A stretch of 50,152 nucleotides of DNA, from assembly GCA_016765095.1 (NCBI GenBank), contig JAESQQ010000351.1, forward strand, positions 1 to 50,152. The letters run 5' to 3'. Shown in pieces: positions 27,006 to 37,460 of the stretch (its first letter is position 1; each line of letters opens with the position of its first letter). The position numbers and the translations under genes were made by a program. This DNA comes from Planctomycetota bacterium (GTDB lineage Bacteria; Planctomycetota; J058). The notes under the pieces are model-generated. The model was not told the origin of the DNA, searched no databases, and saw only the letters and a program-made list of their open reading frames with translations.

Positions 27006-30000
27006 TCAGCGACCCTCGAGGTCCCGGAGCTTGGCCTCGATCCGGCCTCGGAGGGGGTGGCCCGGGCGAACGTTCGCGAGGAAGCGACGGAAGTGGAGCT
27101 TTGCGTCCTTGCTTCGGCCGCCCGCGAGCGCGACCTCTCCTAGCGTGCGGTGGGGTGCGCCGGCCTTCGGATCCAGCCCTAGGGCCGCTTGCGCGAGGCG
27201 GTTCGCCGGCTCCAGGCGCCGCAGCGAGAGGGCAGCGTCGGCGCCCAGCCAGCAAGCCTGGGCCTGGCTCCTGGCGGGAAGTCCGCCTGCTTGGTGAAGG
27301 ATCTCCGCGTCACGGAGGACCATCTCGTGGGCGCGGAAGCTCCGAGCGAGCCTGAGGCGGTAGAGGCGAATCCGCGGTCGGTTGGGCTTTCGCGAGAGCA
27401 CCCGCGAGAACTCGACGATCGCCTCGAAGGGGCGGCGGAGCCGCTCGTAGACCTGAGCTCTCGCCAAGAACATCCGAACCAGGGCCGGTCGAAGCGCGAG
27501 GACCTTCGTGATCAGGTCCAGCGCTTCGGGGAGTCGCTTCAGAGTCATGAGCGCGAGCGCGCGCTTCTCCAGGACGAGGGCCGCTTCGTGGCGCCAAAGC
27601 TGCTGAGGGAGGTCGAGGGTCGCGACCGCGAGCATTTCTTTGTCTCCGGCGCGGTTCAGGATCGCCCTCACGTAGGACGCTGCCGGCCAGGTGCCGCTAC
27701 GAGCGAGCGCGTCTTCGGTCGCGGCGCGGTCTCCGCGGTTGGCTTCTAAGCGGGCCCTGGTGCGCTGAAGCTGAAGCGCCTTTGGCCAGCGCCGCACGCT
27801 CTCCTTGAGCAATCGAGCGCACTCGTCCAATCTCTGGGTCTCGAGGTAGGCGCTGGCCTCGATCCAAGGGGCGCGGTGGTCCTCAGGTCTCGCCCGCGCC
27901 ACCGCCTGGGCGTCTTCTATGGCGGCGCTGAAGCGACCCGCAACGAGGTTGTTGTTGGCCCGCTCGAGGCGCGCTAGCCAGTTGTCTGGGTCTAGGTCCA
28001 GGGCGCGGTCTAGGTCCGCGATCGCGCCGAGCAGGTCGTCGCCGTGGGTCTGAGAGCTGAGCGCGAAGGTCCGTGAGCTGAATGGGGCGAGCTCCTGCGC
28101 GCGGCGCGCGGCGGGTCGTCCCTCCACACCGGTTCCGGCGAGCAGCCACCCCTGCATGATCAGGGTCAATACGCGGAGGGAGTTGGGGAACTCCCCGCGT
28201 GCCTGTTGCCCGAGCGCGATCGCGTCGAGGAGTGGGCCTCGCCCCTTGAGGCCCACGCCCTCCTGGTCGGACCCGCGGCGCATTAGGCCGACCTCCGCCA
28301 GCGCGAGCTTGGCCTCGATCCGCGCCAGGAGCTTCGTCGCGGCCTCCCGCCCCGGAGCGGGGTAGGCGCCAAAGGCCTGCTGGTATTGGCGGGCCGTGGT
28401 CGCCGTCGCCCAAGAGCCGTCGAAGAGCTGGAAGGCGACGAGGAACGCCTTCTGGGCGTCGGGGGTCCCGATTTGAGCCAGCGCCCTAAACCCGAGCGCA
28501 GCGATCTCTTGGGACCAAGCGAGGCGGGTGAAGCGAGCCAGGGAGGGGATCGCGAGCTCGGGGTGCGCGCCACCCGCGCGGCCGAGAAGGTCGCAGAGAA
28601 GGCGAGTGCGGAGATAGGCGTCGCCCAGCACCTTCTCGCGGAGGACGTCCGCGACCTGCGGTCCCCGCTTGAGAAGGCCCGGCGTGCGAAGCAGGCGAAC
28701 ACGCTCAGCCGGGGTCAACACGACCAGGCCGGGGCCCGTCCAGCGCGCCACGAGCTCGGTCCCCCCAACGGGCTGAACCGCCCTTCGGCTGGTCTCGGCG
28801 ACCAGGTCGCTGATGGTGTCCAGCTCGCGCGCGAAGAGCGCGACTCGCGCTGGCGAGGAGCCCCGCGTCAGCTCCAGACTGAGCTTGAGGAGCGTGGACG
28901 GTGGCGCTCCTGACTGGGTCGCGGCGTCTATGGCCTGAGCGTCGGCTTGGAGGGCGGCTTGCTTCGCCGCTTCGACGTTCGCCGAGAGGCGCTCAACGAC
29001 TTCGGCGAGTCCTTCCCGGCGCTGAGCCGTGGCCAAGGTGCGTCCAACTTCGGTCCACTCGTATCGCTCGCTGAGGAGCCCGACGAGTCGCTCGAGCGCG
29101 CGCGCCATGCCCGTTTGAGCGAGCGGGTCGTTCGGGTCGATCGCGTGCCAGCGCTCGGCCGCGACGAGCGCCTCGCGAGCTTCGAAGAGCGTCGCTTCGG
29201 CCGCTGCAGGGTCTGGGGGGAGCGCGGGAGGGACGTTGACGATCGCGCGGGTGAACGCGTCGCGTGTCCGCTGGGTCAGTTGCTCCTGGGCTTCTTCCCG
29301 GGTCTGGGCCGCCCACGCCAGGGCGACCAGGGAGGAGAGCGCTAGCCCTAGGATCGCCGCGACCCCAAGGCTCGCCCAGGTTCGGTTTCGGGCCAGCCAC
29401 TTGGTCGCGCGGTCGAGGAGCGTGGGTGGGCGGGCGGTGATCGGTCGGTTCTCCAGCCAGCGCCCGAGGTCGTCGGCGAGGGCCTGAGCGCTTGGGTAGC
29501 GCTCGAGCGGGTTTCGAGCGAGGCAGGTCAGCAGGATCGTCTCGAGGTCCTTGGGCAGCTTTGGCTGGAGGGAGCGCGGCGAGGGAGGGGATTGGGTCAG
29601 GACCGCGTTCAGGATGTTGATCGTCGTGCTCCCGCTGTAGGGAGGTTGTCCTGTGAGGGCATGGTAGAGCGTCGCGCCCATGCCATAGACGTCGCTTCGG
29701 CGATCGACGAGGTCGAACTCCCCTTCGGCTTGCTCGGGCGGCATGTAGGCCGGGGTCCCCATGATCTGACCCGTCTCGGTCAGTCCTTGCGCGCCCTGGA
29801 CGTCTTTGGCGAGGCCGAAGTCGGTCAGGTAAGCGTGGTCGGCGCCGTCTAGGAGCACGTTGTGGGGCTTGAGGTCGCGGTGGAGCACCGATTGTCGGTG
29901 GGCGTAGGCGAGGCCTTCAGCGAGGCTCCGACCGAGGATTGCGCCCGCGCGCGGCGCGAGGGGCCCGTCGCGCTTGAGGCGCTGGGCCAAGCTCTCGCCT

Positions 30001-30485
30001 TCGATCAAGTCCATGACTAGGTAGTGATCGTCGCCGTCTTGGCCGACGTCGTGGATCGCGACGATGTGCGGGTGGCGAAGCCGCGCCGAGACATGTGCCT
30101 CGCGCCGGAAGCGTTCGAGGTCGTCGCCCTGGGCGCCGCCCAAGAGGAGCTTGAGCGCGACGTCCCGGTCCAGACCGGGTCGGCGCGCGACATAGACCGC
30201 GCCCATTCCGCCTCGGGCGATCTCGCGGAGCAATGCGTAGGGGCCGACCTGACGCTGGGGAACCACAGCCCGTCGCCCGCTGGGGAGGGTGTCCTGATGC
30301 TGCGGCTTCTTGGGCGCCGTCCGAGCGCGCCTCAAGAGCTCGCGCCCGGTTCCCTGCGCGTGGGCTTGCTCGGCTTCAGCCCGGGTAATCAGCCCGAACT
30401 CGAGCGCCTCGCGAAGCGCGGCTTCCTCGGGATCGCTCACGAGGGGGGGTATTCGGGGGGGGTGGGGCGTGTTTTCCACTTCCAC
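27006..30485 (-). CDS. Membrane Ser/Thr kinase with large TPR sensor region
   Basis: The product is 1159 residues. The N-terminal 75 residues are helical and probably regulatory. The Hanks kinase (about 80-350) has [34 protein letters not shown] and MPPEQ. A transmembrane helix at about 372-395 follows a [12 protein letters not shown] segment, the arrangement common in planctomycete kinases. The extracytoplasmic part is a long helical region whose last 400 residues are tetratricopeptide repeats ([43 protein letters not shown]). The TPRs probably bind protein partners. The start GTG at 30485 has no clear ribosome site; a GTG two codons later is an alternative. Confidence 0.87.
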   Translation of the reverse strand: MEVENTPHPPRIPPLVSDPEEAALREALEFGLITRAEAEQAHAQGTGRELLRRARTAPKKPQHQDTLPSGRRAVVPQRQVGPYALLREIARGGMGAVYVARRPGLDRDVALKLLLGGAQGDDLERFRREAHVSARLRHPHIVAIHDVGQDGDDHYLVMDLIEGESLAQRLKRDGPLAPRAGAILGRSLAEGLAYAHRQSVLHRDLKPHNVLLDGADHAYLTDFGLAKDVQGAQGLTETGQIMGTPAYMPPEQAEGEFDLVDRRSDVYGMGATLYHALTGQPPYSGSTTINILNAVLTQSPPSPRSLQPKLPKDLETILLTCLARNPLERYPSAQALADDLGRWLENRPITARPPTLLDRATKWLARNRTWASLGVAAILGLALSSLVALAWAAQTREEAQEQLTQRTRDAFTRAIVNVPPALPPDPAAAEATLFEAREALVAAERWHAIDPNDPLAQTGMARALERLVGLLSERYEWTEVGRTLATAQRREGLAEVVERLSANVEAAKQAALQADAQAIDAATQSGAPPSTLLKLSLELTRGSSPARVALFARELDTISDLVAETSRRAVQPVGGTELVARWTGPGLVVLTPAERVRLLRTPGLLKRGPQVADVLREKVLGDAYLRTRLLCDLLGRAGGAHPELAIPSLARFTRLAWSQEIAALGFRALAQIGTPDAQKAFLVAFQLFDGSWATATTARQYQQAFGAYPAPGREAATKLLARIEAKLALAEVGLMRRGSDQEGVGLKGRGPLLDAIALGQQARGEFPNSLRVLTLIMQGWLLAGTGVEGRPAARRAQELAPFSSRTFALSSQTHGDDLLGAIADLDRALDLDPDNWLARLERANNNLVAGRFSAAIEDAQAVARARPEDHRAPWIEASAYLETQRLDECARLLKESVRRWPKALQLQRTRARLEANRGDRAATEDALARSGTWPAASYVRAILNRAGDKEMLAVATLDLPQQLWRHEAALVLEKRALALMTLKRLPEALDLITKVLALRPALVRMFLARAQVYERLRRPFEAIVEFSRVLSRKPNRPRIRLYRLRLARSFRAHEMVLRDAEILHQAGGLPARSQAQACWLGADAALSLRRLEPANRLAQAALGLDPKAGAPHRTLGEVALAGGRSKDAKLHFRRFLANVRPGHPLRGRIEAKLRDLEGR

Positions 30486-30601
30486 AGGGATACCCGAATC
30501 CGGGCGGCTAAGCGACGGTCTCTTGCCCGAGCGGGGCTGCGGCGGCAGCCGAGACCGCCCGTGGCGCTGGCTGACTCTGACCTTTCCCTTAGGATCCGCC
30601 C

Positions 30602-31213
30602 ATGCGGATAACGAAGGTCTATACCAAGACGGGGGACGGCGGCGAGACCGGTCTCGGGGGCGGTCAGCGGATCCCCAAGGACCACCTCAGGATCGAGTCC
30701 TACGGAACCGTGGACGAGCTCAACTCGGCTCTCGGTGTGGCTCGGCTCCACGTCGCGGATCCGGCGCTCGCGAGCACCCTGGTGCGGATTCAGCATCAGC
30801 TCTTCGACCTCGGGAGCGACCTCGCCGTGCTGGCCCCCGACAAGAAGCGCTTTGGTATGCCGCTCTTCCCGGGGGTGGCTGTGACCTGGCTCGAGGAGCA
30901 GATCGACGCTGCCACGAGTGAGCTTCCGCCGCTCGAGGAGTTCGTTCTCCCCGCAGGTGAGCCGGGGGCCGCCCACCTTCACCTCGCGCGCTGCATTTGC
31001 CGGCGCGCCGAGCGGCTGGTGGTTGGCCTCGCCCGTGAGGAGGAGGTCTCCGAGCACGTCGTCCCCTACTTGAACCGACTCTCGGACGCGCTGTTCTGCT
31101 TCGCGCGCCTCGTCAACCTCCGCGAGGGGACGGGAGACGTGCTTTGGGTCAAGGGCGCCGCGGCCGGGGGTCCCCTCACGCCGGCCGAGGAGCCTGGCGG
31201 AGACGAGTCATGA
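30602..31213 (+). CDS. PduO-type ATP:cob(I)alamin adenosyltransferase
   Basis: The enzyme moves the adenosyl group of ATP to cob(I)alamin, giving coenzyme B12. The signature N-terminus KVYTKTGDGGETGL is present, followed by SYGTVDELNSALG, HQLFDLGSDLA, LPAGEPGAAHLHLARCICRRAER and LNRLSDALFCFAR, all typical of the trimeric PduO/MMAB family. Length (203) is normal. AGGA lies 8 bases before the ATG. The C-terminus carries a short Gly/Pro/Glu tail that overlaps the next start (ATGA). Its presence implies B12-dependent enzymes elsewhere in the genome. Confidence 0.95.
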   Translation: MRITKVYTKTGDGGETGLGGGQRIPKDHLRIESYGTVDELNSALGVARLHVADPALASTLVRIQHQLFDLGSDLAVLAPDKKRFGMPLFPGVAVTWLEEQIDAATSELPPLEEFVLPAGEPGAAHLHLARCICRRAERLVVGLAREEEVSEHVVPYLNRLSDALFCFARLVNLREGTGDVLWVKGAAAGGPLTPAEEPGGDES

Positions 31214-32043
31214 GCGAGATCAAAGTCGAGAGCGGGATCCTCGTCGCTGGACCCATGACGCCAGACGCGACGGCGATTCTCAGTGAGGCCCTGGCCTACG
31301 ACCCAGTCGTCCTCTCCGAGCACGTGGTGTGCGTTCGCACTGAGGACCCGCGCAAGGGCTACGACCTAACGGCGGTCTTGTTCCAACTCAGCTCGCTTTG
31401 CCCTGAGTGCGCGGTGGTTGGTTTCTTCTGCGACAGCGTGGCCGGCGCCGAGGGCGCTCGCCTGTTCCAGGGCGGTCGCGAGGTCGAGCGCCGTGAGATG
31501 GTCTGGGCCGAGGCTGAGGGGAGCGACTCGCTCTCTTGGCCGATCGGGAGCCTGGCCATGACGCTGGGAATTCAGGCGAACGAGTTGACTCGCGTCGTGC
31601 GTCCGGAGCGTCCGCCCCTGGCTCAGTCCTTGGAGGGTTTGTTTCGCAACGAGGAGCCGACCGACCCCGAGCTCCTGCGTCAGGCGATCGAGCTCCTCGG
31701 TCAGCTGCCGATGCCCGAAGTGACCGAGGTCTTGGTCCGCTACTTGACCCACCCCGACTGGATCACGCGCTATCACGCGGCGCGGGCCTACTCCCGGATC
31801 GATCGCGGCGCTGGCCTAGAGGGGCTGCCCCGGCTGGAGTCGATCCTCGAGGACGAAGACGAGGGCGTTCGCGAGGCGGCGCTTCAGGGTCTGGCTGAGT
31901 TGATCCCCGAGACCTCCTTCAGCAACGTCGAGTTGATCAGCCAGATCGACGCCGCGCTCGAGATCGGGCTCAAGGACGAAGACGAGGACGTTCGGACCGC
32001 GGCCGAAGAGGCCGCCGAGCTCCGCAAGCGTCTGATCGGGTAG
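31210..32043 (+). CDS. HEAT-like repeat protein of unknown function
   Basis: The start is the ATG at 31210, which overlaps the adenosyltransferase stop (ATGA). Residues 1-120 form a mixed domain with LTAVLFQLSSLCPECAVVGFF. Residues 145-277 contain HEAT-like helical pairs: TEVLVRYLTHPDWITRYHAARAY, LESILEDEDEGVREAALQGLAEL and ALEIGLKDEDEDVRTAAEEAAEL. The D-x-x-V/I-R-x-x-A-A pattern is typical of HEAT_2/PBS lyase-type repeats that mediate protein contacts. It is cytosolic and sits between two cofactor genes, but a cofactor role is not shown. Confidence 0.72.
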   Translation: MSEIKVESGILVAGPMTPDATAILSEALAYDPVVLSEHVVCVRTEDPRKGYDLTAVLFQLSSLCPECAVVGFFCDSVAGAEGARLFQGGREVERREMVWAEAEGSDSLSWPIGSLAMTLGIQANELTRVVRPERPPLAQSLEGLFRNEEPTDPELLRQAIELLGQLPMPEVTEVLVRYLTHPDWITRYHAARAYSRIDRGAGLEGLPRLESILEDEDEGVREAALQGLAELIPETSFSNVELISQIDAALEIGLKDEDEDVRTAAEEAAELRKRLIG

Positions 32044-32047
32044 CGGC

Positions 32048-32716
32048 GTGTTCACCGGGATCGTCGAGGGAATGGCTCGAATCGTGGCGATCGTTCCTCA
32101 GGGCGCGGCCTATCGCTTCACTCTGGATCTGGGGCCCGTGGTCGAGGGCCTCAAGATCGGGGACAGCGTGGCGGTCGACGGGGCCTGCCTGACCGTGGTC
32201 ACCCTGCGCGGGACCCAGGCCGACTTCGACGTGATCCGCGAGACCGTTGAGCGGACGGCCTTTGCGCAGCTTCGCCCTGGGCAGAGCGTCAACGTCGAGC
32301 GCCCCATGCGAGCCGACGGGCGCTTTCACGGGCACATGGTCTCGGGCCACGTCGACGGGACGGGACGAATCACGGTCTTGCGCAAGGAGGACGGCCAGAC
32401 CTGGTTCACGGTCGAGGTCCCCGCTGAGTTGACCGCATACATGATCGAGAAGGGCTCGATCACCTTGAGCGGCGTCAGCCTGACTTTGACCGAGGTGACC
32501 GAGACTTCGCTCTCCGTGGCCCTGATCCCGCACACGTTGGGAGTCACGACCTTGGGTGCGAAGTCCTGCGGGGATTTGATCAACGTCGAAGTCGATCAGC
32601 TCGGAAAGTTCGTTCACAAGCTGCTGCGGGGCTACTTGCCTTCCGCTCCTTCGGGCTCAGGCCCCAGCGCAGGGGTCACGATCGAGCAGCTTCGTCAGAG
32701 TGGGTTTGGGGGCTAG
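32048..32716 (+). CDS. ribE: Riboflavin synthase alpha chain
   Basis: The enzyme dismutates two 6,7-dimethyl-8-ribityllumazine molecules to riboflavin plus a pyrimidinedione. The two lumazine-binding repeats are clear: VFTGIVEGM, GDSVAVDGACLTV and GRFHGHMVSGHVDGTG for the first, GSITLSGVSLTLTEV and LIPHTLGVTTL for the second. Length (222) is normal with a short Gly/Ser-rich tail. The GTG start at 32048 is 4 bases after the HEAT-like gene stop, so the three genes are likely one operon. No FMN riboswitch is seen upstream of the operon. Confidence 0.95.
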   Translation: MFTGIVEGMARIVAIVPQGAAYRFTLDLGPVVEGLKIGDSVAVDGACLTVVTLRGTQADFDVIRETVERTAFAQLRPGQSVNVERPMRADGRFHGHMVSGHVDGTGRITVLRKEDGQTWFTVEVPAELTAYMIEKGSITLSGVSLTLTEVTETSLSVALIPHTLGVTTLGAKSCGDLINVEVDQLGKFVHKLLRGYLPSAPSGSGPSAGVTIEQLRQSGFGG

Positions 32717-32772
32717 CCCGCTCTGGGCGGCGAGGGGGCGCGCTTCCTTGCTATGCTCAGCGCCCCCCCGAG

Positions 32773-34160
<1,388 letters not shown>

Positions 34161-34170
<10 letters not shown>

Positions 34171-34233
34171 CTCAATTGGTAGAGCACTTCCTTTACACGG
34201 AAGGGGTTGGGGGTTCGAGTCCCTCTTCGCTCA
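34161..34233 (+). tRNA. tRNA-Val (anticodon TAC)
   Basis: A full 73-nt cloverleaf can be drawn. The acceptor gggcgaa pairs with ttcgctc (one G-T pair); the D stem is gctc/gagc with loop aattggta. The anticodon stem is cttcc/ggaag with loop tttacac, giving anticodon TAC. The T arm is ggggg/ccctc with loop ttcgagt, and the discriminator is A. No CCA is encoded. The first ten bases are shared with the end of the upstream CDS, whose TAG stop is formed by tRNA positions 8-10. Confidence 0.96.
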
Positions 34234-34425
34234 TGACTTAGGTCAACGGGTGAGGCCGAAACTAAGTTTAGGGGGTAGGGGGCCCCTGGGTCGACGTGAT
34301 TGCCCGAGCAAGACGAAGCCGACTTCGGAGTCGTGAGCCACGGATTGCGGGAGGCGTTGAAGTGCTCAGCTTGGCGGGATCCGAGTCTCTTGACGCGAAG
34401 AGACTACCTACGTAGCGTACGCCGC

Positions 34426-35043
34426 ATGGTCGAATCCGCGATCTCCCTCAATTGCCTCCAATGTCGTCACGCCTGGCAAGTTCCTCCCTCGAGCGCAGGC
34501 CTAAAGTTGGCCTGCCCAGAGTGCGGCCAGCCCAAACGAGCGCCCGGCCAGAGCTTCGAAGAGCGCGCAATCCAGAGAGGAGAGCATTTCGACCGAGTCG
34601 GGGTAGAGCAGGAGGAGTCGCGATTCGTGGTGGCCAACCTCTTCTTGGGGATCGGTGCCCTCGTCCTCGGACTGACCTACTACGCCTGGGGCGAACCTCC
34701 CGAGATGGGGCTCGCGGCGGGTCTCTACGTCCTCCGCCACGCCTTCCTACTCTTCGGAGTCCTGTTCACAGCCTGCGCCCTCTGGTATCGCTTCACTCGG
34801 AGCCCGGCGGCGATCTACTTAGGCGTCGGAGCCTGGGCGCTCTTCGCTCTCCTGCCCGCCGCTGTGTTCGTTTTGGGATCCTTCTTCCACCTAGAGTCTG
34901 CGTTCGACATGGTCCTGGCGGTCGGCTTCTTCCCGATCCTCATGGGCCCGATCTGCGCGGCGCTCCCGCTCCAAGCTGCCTATGTGATCGTCCGCCAGCG
35001 CAAGCGCGTCGACGAGCGGGCCCATCGCGACTTCGAAGGCTAG
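34426..35043 (+). CDS. Zinc-ribbon membrane protein of unknown function
   Basis: The ATG at 34426 is preferred, giving 205 residues; the frame is open back to a TTG at 34300 but that stretch looks non-coding. The N-terminus has a CxxC...CxxC zinc ribbon (NCLQCRHAW, then about 15 residues on, CPECGQ) of the short MJ0042-like type common in Planctomycetota. It is followed by about four transmembrane helices (VVANLFLGIGALVLGLTYYA; HAFLLFGVLFTACALWY; IYLGVGAWALFALLPAAVFVLG; MVLAVGFFPILMGPICAALP) and a basic C-terminus. The ribbon should face the cytosol. A TTGACG at 34390-34395 could be a -35 box, but no good -10 follows. Confidence 0.65.
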   Translation: MVESAISLNCLQCRHAWQVPPSSAGLKLACPECGQPKRAPGQSFEERAIQRGEHFDRVGVEQEESRFVVANLFLGIGALVLGLTYYAWGEPPEMGLAAGLYVLRHAFLLFGVLFTACALWYRFTRSPAAIYLGVGAWALFALLPAAVFVLGSFFHLESAFDMVLAVGFFPILMGPICAALPLQAAYVIVRQRKRVDERAHRDFEG

Positions 35044-35242
35044 CGACATGGCTTGGGACGAGGTCTCCAAGCGCGCATGCAGAAGACGATCGACGCGAGC
35101 GGCCAGGGGGCCAGGGTCACTTGCGCGAGTACGGAGCGGATTCCCGCTCCAGGGCGCGAACGTCTCAGCCAAGCCGGTCCCAGGGCAATGCACTGAATCA
35201 CCCTCGGTCGGGTTCGCCTGAAAGATCCCGCCTTGGCCCGGG

Positions 35243-35293
35243 CACGCGTAGCCTTCCGCCCCGGGCTACACGCGTAGTCTTCGCCCCGGGCTA
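35243..35293. repeat. Two imperfect 25-26-bp direct repeats in an intergenic gap
   Basis: The gap 35044-35332 (289 bp) between convergent genes contains cacgcgtagccttccgcccc... and cacgcgtagtcttcgcccc..., each ending gggcta. A partial third unit (cacgcg) follows, and a related fragment precedes them. No gene or hairpin with a T-tract is seen. The rest of the gap shows nothing recognisable. Confidence 0.6.
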
Positions 35294-35332
35294 CACGCGC
35301 TCTAGGGAGCAGGCTTGTACGGGTCTGCGGGG

Positions 35333-36208
35333 TCAGCCCTGAGCCACAGGTGCGCCCGCCCTCGGAGTGAGAGGAACTCTGAAGGACTGGCGACAGCTAG
35401 CACAGCGCCCTCGGCGCCGCTCGCTGTGTCGAGGGACGCGGTATTCCTTCTTGCACCGCGGGCAGGCGAATCGAATCTGGTCCGTGTCGCATGAGAAGAG
35501 GCAGCCATAGGTTGCTTCTTGTCGGCGGCTGAGTTCTGCACCCCGACGCCTGCGCAAACTGCTGCGACTCCTCTCCAGACAGCGCTGAGCCTCTTCGATC
35601 GTCGTTCGGCCGAAGGCTACGTCGACCGCGGCGCTGAATGCCGGCTCGCTAATTTCCTCCGCCAACGCGAGTGCGCGCGAGTAGCTCGCCCGACCATTGC
35701 GCAAGACGAGGAAGGCAGTGAGGGAGGCCAGTCCAAGGAGCAGACCCAGGCCGAGGGGAATGGCTAGGAGCGGCTCGAGGAAGCCACCCCAGCCCAGCTC
35801 GATCCCCATAAGGAGAGCGCTGATGGCTGTTACTGGGAGGAAGATCAACCCGAAGACGGACATCTCCGCCCACACGGAAGCCAGGTCCTCTTCGACTTCG
35901 ACGGCCCCCTGCGCGGGCAGCCCCAAAGACCGGGACTCAGGAGAGGTCTCGTAAACGAAGTAGGTGGCCACCGCCTCAGGTGCGCTTCCTACCCCTGGAA
36001 CCTCAACGGTGAGGAACGCTGTGCGAACGCTTCCTACTCCAGGAACCACCTGCGCGCGAGGTCCGTAGAAGGTGCCGCGAAGTGGGGGCAAGTCGAGGCC
36101 GCTGAAGTCTTCGAGGAGGCTACTGAAGTCGTTGATAAAGCTGTTCACGCACGAACAAAAGCGAAGGCTGGACCACCTGACCAAGGACGACCGCGTCGTG
36201 GTGTTCAC
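35333..36208 (-). CDS. Membrane protein with C-terminal MJ0042-like zinc ribbon
   Basis: The central part has two hydrophobic helices (FGLIFLPVTAISALLMG; LLAIPLGLGLLLGLASLTAFLVL). These are followed by a charged helical stretch and a C-terminal zinc ribbon, FACPRCKKEYRVP then RGRCASCRQSFRVP, matching the CxxC...CxxC pattern of MJ0042-type fingers, which normally sit at the N-terminus. The N-terminal start is uncertain. The GTG at 36208 is the first in frame, but the frame is open further up with a hydrophobic stretch (GGLALGVLVVN) that may belong to the protein. It shares the zinc-ribbon plus membrane design with the convergent gene at 34426. Confidence 0.6.
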   Translation of the reverse strand: MNTTTRSSLVRWSSLRFCSCVNSFINDFSSLLEDFSGLDLPPLRGTFYGPRAQVVPGVGSVRTAFLTVEVPGVGSAPEAVATYFVYETSPESRSLGLPAQGAVEVEEDLASVWAEMSVFGLIFLPVTAISALLMGIELGWGGFLEPLLAIPLGLGLLLGLASLTAFLVLRNGRASYSRALALAEEISEPAFSAAVDVAFGRTTIEEAQRCLERSRSSLRRRRGAELSRRQEATYGCLFSCDTDQIRFACPRCKKEYRVPRHSERRRGRCASCRQSFRVPLTPRAGAPVAQG

Positions 36209-36276
36209 GACGAGGACACCGAGCGCCAGACCGCCGGCTCGCAGGTCGCGTGCCGAGGGCGAGCGGCCCGGACGCC

Positions 36277-37338
36277 CTATCGGCGCTCGTCATCGAGAAC
36301 GAAGGACGGCGTGGAGTTCGTCTCGGCGTCGCTCCAAGCGGACCGTGGTTCACGACGCTTCCAGTGAATGAGGAGGCGAAGGCCGAGAACGGCAGTCACA
36401 GCGAGAGCGGCTGCAGGGACTAAGTCGGGGGAGATCAGCACGTGGGTGAACGCTGAGACCGCCATGATGACCGCCAGCAACCCCCATAGCTTGTGAAGGA
36501 ACGAGTCGTCGCCGCGCCCCGCCCAGCAGGCATCGTCCTGGAGCGAGATCTCTCCCTTGGAGGGGCAGCCAAGAGTGGCGCAGCCGCCGAGCTCCCAGAA
36601 ACAGGACTGGTGATAGACAGTCTGGCAATCGCGGCAGTGGCCACAGAGCTCTGCACGACTCGACTCTCGACAGAGAGGGCAGACTTGCTCCCCACGGCGT
36701 TGGACGAGTTGGAGCTCCGTCGTTCGAACTCGGGTCGAGGCGATCGGGGTGACTTCGATCCGGCGGGGCTGTCGAGGCGTTTCCACCGCGACAGGGCGAG
36801 GCGATTCGACGGCTACCTGGGGACGGGGCAAGGCGCCGACCACGGGCCGAGTTGCAGACCCTCGATCCGGGGGAAGCCCTCGGCCGGGAGCCGAGAAGAC
36901 CAGCGTCGCTGTCCCGACTTGGATCAAGTCGCCGGGTCGGAGGGCGGCCCGTCGCGCGACGGGACGTCCATTGAGGCTGATTCCGCCCGCTGAGCCGAGA
37001 TCGACGACCCAGAACCGACCTGCGCGGTCTTCGACTCGGCAGTGAACGGGCGAGATCGAGTCGCAGTCGACGTTGATCTCACACTCCGACGACCTTCCGA
37101 CTCGAATCGGCCACTGTCCGAGCGGCATTTCCTGGGTGGGGGGGCCCGCGACGGCTCCCTCGGGGAAGAGTGAGAGAACCGCGGTCGATGCGGCTCGTTG
37201 ATCCCACCAGCCGTCGGCCTCGCCGGGTCTCAGCCCGTGAGAGGGGTTGAGCACGAGGCTGTCGCCAAAAGATCTCACGGGCGTCGTTACCAGGGTGGAC
37301 TCCTTACTGGCGCTTCCCTGGCGCAATCGGGCGCCCAA
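36277..37338 (-). CDS. FHA domain / RING-like zinc finger / transmembrane protein
   Basis: The FHA domain (about residues 73-140) has IRVGRSSECEI, SISPVHCRVE and GGISLNGRPV, keeping Arg, Ser and His used to read phosphothreonine. After a Pro/Arg linker, residues 219-258 carry CPLC, CGHCRDC, YHQSC and GGCATLGC. This eight-ligand cross-brace spacing matches the prokaryotic RING finger family 1. Two hydrophobic helices follow (LWGLLAVIMAVSAFTHVLI; AAALAVTAVLGLRLLI). The start is weak: TTG at 37338, or GTG near 37276. It may dock on targets phosphorylated by the local kinases; a ubiquitin-like ligase role is not shown. Confidence 0.78.
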   Translation of the reverse strand: MGARLRQGSASKESTLVTTPVRSFGDSLVLNPSHGLRPGEADGWWDQRAASTAVLSLFPEGAVAGPPTQEMPLGQWPIRVGRSSECEINVDCDSISPVHCRVEDRAGRFWVVDLGSAGGISLNGRPVARRAALRPGDLIQVGTATLVFSAPGRGLPPDRGSATRPVVGALPRPQVAVESPRPVAVETPRQPRRIEVTPIASTRVRTTELQLVQRRGEQVCPLCRESSRAELCGHCRDCQTVYHQSCFWELGGCATLGCPSKGEISLQDDACWAGRGDDSFLHKLWGLLAVIMAVSAFTHVLISPDLVPAAALAVTAVLGLRLLIHWKRREPRSAWSDAETNSTPSFVLDDERR

Positions 37339-37460
37339 GCGCCAAATGGTCTAACTCTATTGAATCCAAGCCCCTCGCCTCCGTTACGTAGCAGCCCGAA
37401 CCGAGGGTGCCAACACCGTTCGCAGCCGAGCTTGTCGACGTGCCCAAGGGCCGTCGCTAG

